In this document: positions 27,353 to 33,146 of the stretch, one piece after another
How positions within the stretch are numbered: position 1 is the stretch's first letter
Layout: the number at the start of each line of letters is the position of its first letter
Assembly (NCBI GenBank): GCA_007121115.1
Contig: SKMI01000164.1
Span: forward strand, 1-33,146
Direction of reading: 5' to 3'
DNA from: Paracoccaceae bacterium
Lineage (GTDB): Bacteria > Pseudomonadota > Alphaproteobacteria > Rhodobacterales > Rhodobacteraceae
DNA length: 33,146 nucleotides
Translations under genes and position numbers: made by a program
Notes under the pieces: model-generated
The model's database searches: none
What the model was told of the DNA's origin: nothing
What the model saw: the letters and a program-made list of their open reading frames with translations, nothing else

Positions 27353-28663
27353 ATGCCCGACCTGCTGCTTGGCCAGACCCTGCGCTTCACGGCGGACCCG
27401 TTCGTCGAAGGGCCAGACGCAGCCCGCCATGAAACCCACGGGGCCGTGCTGATCGACGGCGGGCGGATCATCGATACCGGCCCTGCGGAGCGTTTGCGTG
27501 CCGCGCATCCCGGTGCGCGGGTGCATGACTACGGCCGCGGGCTGATCTGCGCGGGATTCATCGACGCGCATGTGCACTACCCGCAGACGGCAATCATCGC
27601 GTCCTGGGGCAAGCGGCTGATCGACTGGCTGAACACCTACACCTTCCCCGAGGAGATGCGGTTCATTGACCCCGCCCATGCCCGCACCATCGCCGCACGG
27701 TATTTCGATCTGGCGCTGGCCCATGGCACCACCACCGCGTGCAGCTTCGCCACGATCCACCCCGCCAGCGTGGACGCCTTCTTTGCCGAGGCACAGGCGC
27801 GCGGGCTGCGGGCGCTGGCGGGCAAGACCTGCATGGACCGCAACGCGCCCGAGGGGCTGCGCGACACGGCGCAATCGGCATATGACGACAGCGCTTCGCT
27901 TCTGGCGCGCTGGCACGGGGTGGACCGGCTGTCCTATGTCATCACGCCGCGCTTCGCGCCGACCTCCAGTCCGGAACAACTCGAAGCCCTCGGCGTACTC
28001 TGGGCGGCGCACCCGGACTGCCTGATGCAGACGCACCTGAGCGAGCAGATCGAGGAAATCGCCTGGGTCCGCGACCTGTTCCCGGAGGCGCGCGATTACC
28101 TGGACGTCTACGAGTGCTTCGGTCTCCTTGGCGCGCGCGGGGTCTATGGCCACGCCATCCACCTGACCGAGCGTGAGCGCGCCCGGCTGCTTGAGGTCGG
28201 TGCCGGGCTGGCCCATTGCCCCACCTCGAACGCCTTCATCGGCTCGGGGCTCTTCGATATGGACGGGCTGCGCGCGGCAGGTCAGGTGGTGGGGCTGGCC
28301 ACCGACACCGGCGGCGGGTCCAGCTTTTCCATGCTGCGCACCATGGCCACCGCCTATGAGGTCGCGCAACTACGTGGACGCGCGCTGCACCCGGCGGAGC
28401 TGATCTGGCTGGCCACCTGCGGGTCAGCGCAAGCGCTGCATCTGCAGGATCGGATCGGCAACATCGCGCCGGGGATGGAGGCCGATATCGTGGTGCTGGA
28501 CCTCGCCGCCACCCCCGCCATCGCCCAGGCGGCGGCGCGGGCGGAAACGCTATGGGAGGCGCTGTTTCCCACCATCATGATGGGCGACGACCGCGCCATC
28601 GCGGCGGTCTGGGTGAACGGGACGCCGGTTCTGCAGGGAACGAAAACGGCCGGGGACGCGTAA
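27353..28663 (+). CDS. guaD: Guanine deaminase
   Basis: Amidohydrolase that converts guanine to xanthine in purine salvage and catabolism. The 436-residue protein has the metal-binding FIDAHVHYPQTAIIASWG, the guanine-deaminase segment LIDWLNTYTFPEEMRF, QTHLSEQIEEI, YGHAIHLTERE, GLAHCPTSNAFIGSGLF and the catalytic-aspartate motif LATDTGGGSSFSMLRTM. The ATG at 27353 (MPDLLLGQTLRFTADPF) is chosen; an in-frame ATG at 27317 would add 12 residues and cannot be excluded, as neither has a clear ribosome-binding site. No xanthine dehydrogenase or urate genes are nearby. It converges with the TadG-like gene across 43 bases. Confidence 0.95.
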   Translation: MPDLLLGQTLRFTADPFVEGPDAARHETHGAVLIDGGRIIDTGPAERLRAAHPGARVHDYGRGLICAGFIDAHVHYPQTAIIASWGKRLIDWLNTYTFPEEMRFIDPAHARTIAARYFDLALAHGTTTACSFATIHPASVDAFFAEAQARGLRALAGKTCMDRNAPEGLRDTAQSAYDDSASLLARWHGVDRLSYVITPRFAPTSSPEQLEALGVLWAAHPDCLMQTHLSEQIEEIAWVRDLFPEARDYLDVYECFGLLGARGVYGHAIHLTERERARLLEVGAGLAHCPTSNAFIGSGLFDMDGLRAAGQVVGLATDTGGGSSFSMLRTMATAYEVAQLRGRALHPAELIWLATCGSAQALHLQDRIGNIAPGMEADIVVLDLAATPAIAQAAARAETLWEALFPTIMMGDDRAIAAVWVNGTPVLQGTKTAGDA

Positions 28664-28706
28664 CCGCCCCCGACCTTATTCTTGCTGCATCTGTTCTGCG
28701 GCCACT

Positions 28707-30059
28707 TCAGCGCAACAGCGCCACCGGTCCCCCCGGTTCCGCTTCCCGCCCGGTGAACTCGTCTTCCAGCCCGGGCAGGCAGCCGCGCAACTGCTGGCGG
28801 CTGTTGTAGTGGATATCGCCCGCAGCCTCGGCATATATACCGCTGGTCGCGCGATTGTTCGAGTTGAAACGGATATCGCCACCGCTGACCACCAGCACGC
28901 CGCGCAGCTCGTTGTTGGAGTTGAACCTGACCCCCTCGACCGCCAGCAGGTAGCCGCCGTATTTCTCTCGGGAGCAATACTCTTCCTCGGTGCCGCCGAT
29001 GCGCACGTTGGAATTCAGCTCCAGCCGCCCCTCGGTGGCCAGGATCACGTTGTCGAGCACGACATTGGCGTCGACCGTGATGTCGCCGGCGGCAACGATT
29101 GCGATATTCTCGAAATGCCGCCCGCCCCGCAGGTGCACGTCTCCATCGACCACGAACAGCGTATCGCGCAGCAGACTCTCGTTCTGGCGGATGCGGTCGC
29201 GGTAGATCGGCCCGAAGGTCACGAACTCCGGCAGGTCCATGTCCTGCGGGCTGCCCGAGCGCAGCGCGGCGATCATGTCGGGTATCTGACCGGGCAGCGT
29301 GATGTCATATCCCATTTCACGCAAGGCCTCGTCGGCACCGGGGTTGTTGGTGTGGCGCTGGAAGTCGCCAAGGTCGGGCATGCTGACCACGGTGCCGGTT
29401 TCGAATCGGTTCTGATTGTGGATCTGCACCCCTTGCTCACCATGCAGACAGAACCCGTCGGTGTAGTTGTTCGAACTGTTGCCGATGGCACGCCCTTCCG
29501 CAAAGAACCCGCCGCCGCTGCAATTCAGGAAACGGCCCGGACCACCGAAGCCCGCAATCGCCCGGCCTGCGACATTCAGCGTGTCGACGCCAGACAGATG
29601 CATCAGGATGGTATTCACCGGATTGTTGTTCGCCTTGTCCCGGCGCGTGACCACCGAAACCGCGTTCGGCGTCACGCCATCGACGGCCGACGCGGTCTGG
29701 AAGCCATCCTCCGTATGGCTCAGCAGGGTGATATCGTCCATGTTCAGCAAACCGGCGCGGTGGTACCCGGCCACCTCGGTGATCATGTCCAGCGCGGCAT
29801 CCTCGCCGTCGCGCAGCCGGATCGCCCCGGCCCGCGCGGCCGCATCGGCCACTACCTGCGCCTCGGCCCGTGCGCTCTGCCCCTGGGCATGATCCAGCGA
29901 CAAGCCACCGACCACGGCCAGCAGGAAAATGAGATAGAGCCCGGTGAGTGACGCGTTGCCCGCGTCGTCCCGGCAGAACGCGGTCAGATGCCGCTTCGGG
30001 TCGACCCCGACAACCGTGGAGCGCAGACGGCGCAGGACTGATTTGACGCGATCTGTCAT
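28707..30059 (-). CDS. TadG-like protein with C-terminal beta-helix-like repeats
   Basis: Protein of 450 residues. The N-terminus has a TadG/pseudopilin-like module: charged lead, then DDAGNASLTGLYLIFLLAVVGGLSLDHAQGQSARAEAQVVADAAARAGA, with one membrane segment at about 37-55. Such proteins belong to Flp/Tad pilus loci or are exported by that route. The C-terminal 150 residues look like a right-handed beta-helix: IAIVAAGDITVDANVVLDNVILATEGRLELNSNVRIGG, then three turns with an Asn ladder (FNSNN at about 379 and 398, YNSR at about 418). The true start is the ATG at 30059, whose ATGA overlaps the stop of the tadE-like gene; the ORF-track start at 30494 runs through another frame of that gene. 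No other tad genes (cpaA-F, tadB/C, flp) are present. Confidence 0.8.
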   Translation of the reverse strand: MTDRVKSVLRRLRSTVVGVDPKRHLTAFCRDDAGNASLTGLYLIFLLAVVGGLSLDHAQGQSARAEAQVVADAAARAGAIRLRDGEDAALDMITEVAGYHRAGLLNMDDITLLSHTEDGFQTASAVDGVTPNAVSVVTRRDKANNNPVNTILMHLSGVDTLNVAGRAIAGFGGPGRFLNCSGGGFFAEGRAIGNSSNNYTDGFCLHGEQGVQIHNQNRFETGTVVSMPDLGDFQRHTNNPGADEALREMGYDITLPGQIPDMIAALRSGSPQDMDLPEFVTFGPIYRDRIRQNESLLRDTLFVVDGDVHLRGGRHFENIAIVAAGDITVDANVVLDNVILATEGRLELNSNVRIGGTEEEYCSREKYGGYLLAVEGVRFNSNNELRGVLVVSGGDIRFNSNNRATSGIYAEAAGDIHYNSRQQLRGCLPGLEDEFTGREAEPGGPVALLR

Positions 30060-30466
30060 ATCTCGACCCCCGGTTCCACAAGCTGAACAACCTGCACTTC
30101 CATCGCCCCCACCAGCGACAGGATCATTCCGGTGCCGATCCCCTCGAACGGGCGCGACAACTGCACCACCAGGAAATCGCCCATCTGCTGGAAAGAGGCC
30201 GTGTAACCGGCCATCGACGCGGCGGCGGCTTCCGCCTCGGCAATTGTCATCTGCCCGGTGGCCACCGCGCGCGAGATTTCGCCCGCCGCGTGCCACATGG
30301 CCCCCTGTGCAAGGAAGGCCATCGAGCTGTCCACCACCAGCAGCAGAAATGCCATCTAGAGCGGCGTCCAGAGGACGAATTCGACACTGAGCCCGCCGTC
30401 TTCGCTGCGCAGCCACGCGCGGGACGCATCGGAAAGGGGATGCCTTTGTTCTACCGGGTGTCGCAT
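30056..30466 (-). pseudogene. TadE-like gene interrupted by an in-frame TAG
   Basis: From the ATG at 30466 the frame reads MRHPVEQRHPLSDASRAWLRSEDGGLSVEFVLWTPL, then TAG (30358-30356), then immediately ATG and 99 more residues, MAFLLLVVDSSMAFLAQGAMWHAAGEISRAVATG... The two parts together make a normal TadE domain: short cytoplasmic lead, EDGxxxVEFV motif and one membrane segment that the stop cuts in half. Total length would be 136 residues, usual for TadE. The ORF track only shows the downstream part (30056-30355). Possibilities are a nonsense mutation, a sequencing error, read-through, or stop-restart at TAGATG. The stop of the second part overlaps the TadG-like start. TadE-type proteins are minor pseudopilins of the Tad pilus system. 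Confidence 0.75.
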
Positions 30467-30897
30467 CGGACCTGCCTCGCATGATTTGTTGCATTCTCGA
30501 GCGGTGGCGCTGCGACCACTCTCTTTTTATTCAATATGAGGCGAATTATGACGATCGCGCGGCGGAACCGGGGAGAGTTCGAGACACCGCAAAAAACCCG
30601 ACAAAGGAATCCGGTGCCGAGGCCGGGCATGGCGCAACATGCCGCCCGCGAGGGTCTGATGTGAACGACATGCGAAACCGTTCCGCGTGCTTGGGCTTCC
30701 GAGCGACCTCGCCACCCTGAAGCTTGTATCGGACGGTGGACGCAGGCTTGCAGGTCCGATCCTGCCCGCCCATGCCGGGGTGGCGAGACGCGCGCGCGTC
30801 AGCGCGCGCCCGGCCCAACGGGACGGGGGGCGCCCCAGCGCCCCGACGACGGGCGGGAGAGCCCCGTCTTGACGCGTTGCGCCGCCCGGTGACGTCT
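30467..30897. other. 431-base intergenic region between cmk and the tadE-like gene
   Basis: Next to the tadE-like gene it holds an AT-rich island (about 30520-30550, containing TTTTTATTCAATATGAGG), probably its promoter on the minus strand. At 30726-30760 ATCGGAC and GTCCGAT form a long-range inverted repeat. A GTCA-loop hairpin is at 30790-30809. Nearer cmk is a G/C-rich block of short inverted repeats that may end the aroA-cmk transcript. ORFs in this stretch look like chance. The rpsA gene commonly found after cmk is absent. Confidence 0.5.
30790..30809. repeat. Hairpin with GTCA loop (GCGCGCGC-GTCA-GCGCGCGC) after cmk
   Basis: Perfect 8-bp GC-only arms around GTCA, 89 bases downstream of the cmk stop. 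It is the third hairpin in the window with 8-4-8 geometry and a GTCA/TGAC loop. It may act at the 3' end of the aroA-cmk transcript. Confidence 0.5.
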
Positions 30898-31512
30898 TCA
30901 GCCGCCAGAGGACCTTTCCAACCGCTCGGCCACCACCGCCACGGCGCGCGCCACCGCCGCCTCGATGCTCAGGCCCGATGTATCCAGTTCCACCGCATCC
31001 GCCGCCGGGCGCAGCGGCGCGTCCGCGCGGCCCATGTCCCGCGCATCGCGGGCACGCACCTGGTCGAGCACCGAATCGAAGCTTTCCGGCGCCGTATCGC
31101 CGCCCGCTTCCAGCCAGCGGCGCCGGGCGCGCACTTCCGGCGCGGCGGTCACGAACAGCTTCACCGCCGCGTCAGGGCAGATCACCGTGCCGATATCGCG
31201 CCCGTCCAGCACCGCGCCGCCCGGGCGCGCCGCGAAATCGCGCTGAAACGCCACCAGCGCCCCGCGCACCTCCGGCAGCGCCGCCACGCGGCTGGCGGCC
31301 TCCCCCGCCGCCTCGGAGCGCAGATCGTCGCGCGCCAGATCGGCCTCGGTCAGCGACTGCGCCGCGGCCACCGGATCGCCGCCCTTCGCGCCCACCGCGC
31401 GATACAGAAGCCCCGTGTCCAGATGCGCAAACCCGAAACGCGCCGCTACCGCACGGGCGACCGTGCCCTTTCCCGCGGCGGCCGGACCGTCGACGGCGAC
31501 GGTAAAGGGCAT
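30898..31512 (-). CDS. cmk: (d)CMP kinase
   Basis: Phosphorylates CMP and dCMP for nucleotide supply. The 204-residue protein starts [41 protein letters not shown], with the P-loop GPAAAGKGT at 9-17. The middle has the CMP-kinase motif [23 protein letters not shown], and [27 protein letters not shown] is the lid/C-terminal signature. It is slightly shorter than the E. coli enzyme (227). The ATG at 31512 matches the family; an in-frame ATG at 31551 that overlaps the aroA stop (ATGGGTGA) is an alternative coupled start. It follows aroA in one operon. In many proteobacteria rpsA follows cmk, but not here. Confidence 0.94.
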   Translation of the reverse strand: MPFTVAVDGPAAAGKGTVARAVAARFGFAHLDTGLLYRAVGAKGGDPVAAAQSLTEADLARDDLRSEAAGEAASRVAALPEVRGALVAFQRDFAARPGGAVLDGRDIGTVICPDAAVKLFVTAAPEVRARRRWLEAGGDTAPESFDSVLDQVRARDARDMGRADAPLRPAADAVELDTSGLSIEAAVARAVAVVAERLERSSGG

Positions 31513-31543
31513 GTCCGCGCTTCTGTCCTGCCCGGGCACAGGA

Positions 31544-32893
31544 TCACCCATCCCGCCGGATATCGGCGCCAAGATCCCGCATCAACGCCTCGAACACCGG
31601 GAAAGAGGTGGCGATCGGCCCGGCATCATCGACCGTGACGGGGTCCCGAGCTACCAGCCCAAGGCACAGGAAACTCATGGCAATGCGGTGGTCCAGGCGA
31701 CTTTCCACCGTGGCCCCGCCCGGCACGCCATCCCCGCCGCAGCCGTGCACGGTCAGGCTGTCCCTGGTCTCCTCGACCCGCACCCCGCAGGCTTCCAGCC
31801 CGCGCGCCATGGCGTCGATCCGGTCGGATTCCTTGACCCGCAACTCCCCGATCCCGCGCATCACGGTGGTTCCTTCGGCGCTGCCGGCCAGCGCCGCCAG
31901 CACCGGATATTCGTCGATCATGCTGGCCGCGCGGTCGGGCGGCACCTCGATGCCGCGCAGCGCTCCCCCATGGCGCAGGCGCAAGTCGGCCACCGGCTCG
32001 CCGCCTTCCTCGTGCGGGTTTTCAAAGGCGATGTCGGCGCCCATGTCGCGCAAGGTCAGGTAAAGCCCGTTGCGGGTGGGGTTCTGGCTGACGCCGGGAA
32101 TGCGCACATCCGAGCCCGGCACCATCAGCGCCGCGCAGGCCGGAAACGCCGCCGAGGACGGATCGCGCGGCACCGCCACCGCTTGCGGGCGCAACTCCGG
32201 CTGTCCGGTCAGCGTGATCACCCGGCCCTCTGAGGTGTCTTCGACCGCCACTTCGGCGCCGAAGCCGCGCAGCATCCGTTCGGTGTGGTCGCGCGTTGGC
32301 TCGGGTTCGATCACCACCGTCTGCCCCGGCGCGTTCAGCCCCGCCAGCAGCACCGCCGATTTCACCTGCGCCGAAGCGACCGGCAGCGTGTAGCGCACCG
32401 GCACCGGGTCGGCCGCACCGATCACCGTCATCGGCAAACGCCCGCCGGAGCGCCCGAAGGCGCGGGCCCCGAACAGCGCCAGCGGATCGGTCACCCGCCC
32501 CATGGGCCGGGAATTCAGGCTGGCATCGCCGGTGAAGGTGGCGGTAATCGGCGTGGTCGCCATGGCACCCATGATCAGCCGCACCCCGGTGCCGGAATTA
32601 CCGCAGTCGATCACCGCCTCGGGTTCGGCAAAACCGCCAACGCCCACGCCGTGGACACTCCAGTGCCCTGGACCGTGGCGCGTGACCTCGGCCCCGAAGG
32701 CGCGCATGGCCGCGGCGGTATCCAGCACGTCCTGCCCCTCCAGGAGCCCCTCGATCCGCGTCTCACCCACCGCCAACGCACCGAAGATCAGGGCGCGGTG
32801 ACTGATGGACTTGTCCCCCGGCACCTCGGCGCTGCCGCGCAGGGGCCCGCCGCGGCGGGCGGTCATGGGGATTGCGGGGCCATGGGATGACAT
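31544..32893 (-). CDS. aroA: EPSP synthase (class II, CP4-like)
   Basis: Joins shikimate-3-phosphate and PEP to make EPSP in the aromatic amino-acid pathway. The 449-residue protein aligns by eye along its whole length with the CP4-type class II enzymes: [29 protein letters not shown], the class II motif set [22 protein letters not shown] and NPTRNGL, then APSMIDEYP-like [12 protein letters not shown] and [10 protein letters not shown]. At the position of CP4 Ala100 (GNAATG) this protein has glycine (GNSGTG, G101). The start at 32893 (MSSHGPAIP) has AAGGAG 11 bases upstream; the ORF-track start at 33040 is too early. The stop overlaps a possible cmk start. The 253 bases upstream show no gene. 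Confidence 0.95.
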   Translation of the reverse strand: MSSHGPAIPMTARRGGPLRGSAEVPGDKSISHRALIFGALAVGETRIEGLLEGQDVLDTAAAMRAFGAEVTRHGPGHWSVHGVGVGGFAEPEAVIDCGNSGTGVRLIMGAMATTPITATFTGDASLNSRPMGRVTDPLALFGARAFGRSGGRLPMTVIGAADPVPVRYTLPVASAQVKSAVLLAGLNAPGQTVVIEPEPTRDHTERMLRGFGAEVAVEDTSEGRVITLTGQPELRPQAVAVPRDPSSAAFPACAALMVPGSDVRIPGVSQNPTRNGLYLTLRDMGADIAFENPHEEGGEPVADLRLRHGGALRGIEVPPDRAASMIDEYPVLAALAGSAEGTTVMRGIGELRVKESDRIDAMARGLEACGVRVEETRDSLTVHGCGGDGVPGGATVESRLDHRIAMSFLCLGLVARDPVTVDDAGPIATSFPVFEALMRDLGADIRRDG

Positions 32894-33146
32894 GCTCTTG
32901 CAACTCCTTCGCTCCGGACGGCGCGTCGGCCTTGAACGGTCGGCGGTAGCCGGGACACTGCGCGCGGCCTCGACCGGAGACGCGCCGCGCGCGGTCATAC
33001 CGCAGCCGCATCCGCGCGTCCATAAGCCTTGGCGCGCCACCGGAAAGCGCTCCGTTCCGGTGTCGGACGCGGAGGGCCGAGGGGCACTCCCGCCCCCTGC
33101 ACCGCCGCAGGTTCCCTGCGACGCTGCAGGCGTTGGGCCGGGCGCC

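Noticed and set aside
30751-30766. tRNA T-arm-like sequence GCAGGTCCGATCCTGC
   Set aside because: The stem is right but the loop is six bases instead of seven, and no D-arm, anticodon arm or acceptor stem can be built around it.
30546-30818. 90-residue minus-strand ORF between cmk and the tadE-like gene
   Set aside because: No ribosome-binding site, no recognisable motif, and it crosses inverted repeats; it may be remnant DNA but I cannot support a gene.
32894-33146. Possible gene upstream of aroA at the right edge
   Set aside because: The 253 bases contain only short G/C-rich frames that look like leader sequence; a TIGR02300-type gene often found before aroA would lie beyond the window if present.

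Overview
The window is about 33 kb of GC-rich chromosome, almost certainly from an alphaproteobacterium of the order Rhodobacterales (Rhodobacter/Roseobacter group). The evidence is the gene content: a gene-transfer-agent (GTA) type terminase pair, an ScfR/PccR-family short-chain acyl-CoA regulator, an F1-only ATP synthase operon (atpHAGDC, with no F0 genes beside it), a CP4-like class II EPSP synthase, and very high GC at third codon positions. Most of the DNA is core metabolism. The less ordinary material lies in the intergenic regions and around 22.4-31 kb.

Layout, left to right. (1) 1-1808: the tail of an unidentified plus-strand gene, a G-run tract, then GTA-type terL and terS on the minus strand. 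No portal gene follows terL. (2) 1965-6299: a minus-strand ScfR-family regulator with a TTTGCAAA site just upstream; a Bcr/CflA-type MFS efflux gene divergent from an HpaR-type MarR regulator across a palindromic operator region; and nadK. (3) 6489-9471: asnB and glyA. (4) 9721-12623: a minus-strand NfeD/SPFH membrane-protein pair, then gloB divergent from a small SAM-methyltransferase-like gene. (5) 12983-17842: atpHAGDC, ending in a good intrinsic terminator followed by an array of five hairpins. (6) 18182-22382: ligA and recG, one base apart. (7) 22506-23674: a solitary 40-residue membrane-protein gene with its own AT-rich promoter zone and strong terminator, then a 196-residue acidic low-complexity protein behind a hairpin-rich leader. 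(8) 23682-27146: a minus-strand cluster of a class I glutamine-amidotransferase-like hydrolase, a two-TM protein with a serine-hydrolase motif, and a cytochrome P450 whose start overlaps the preceding stop. (9) 27353-28663: guanine deaminase. (10) 28707-30466: a TadG-like protein with a beta-helix-like C-terminus, preceded by a TadE-like gene broken by an in-frame TAG. (11) 30898-32893: overlapping aroA-cmk, without the usual rpsA after cmk.

Functional links. atpHAGDC makes the catalytic F1 sector; F0 genes must be elsewhere, as is normal in this group. glyA (one-carbon units), asnB, nadK (NADP supply), gloB (methylglyoxal detoxification) and aroA-cmk are housekeeping. ligA and recG serve DNA replication and repair. 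The strongest candidates for new biology are the 40-residue membrane-protein unit with 10-bp-phased GTTC/GAAC repeats, the coupled P450/membrane-hydrolase pair, and the TadE/TadG locus with its nonsense-interrupted tadE. I saw no CRISPR array, complete tRNA or rRNA gene, or insertion sequence. All calls come from reading the sequence and from family knowledge; no search was run.
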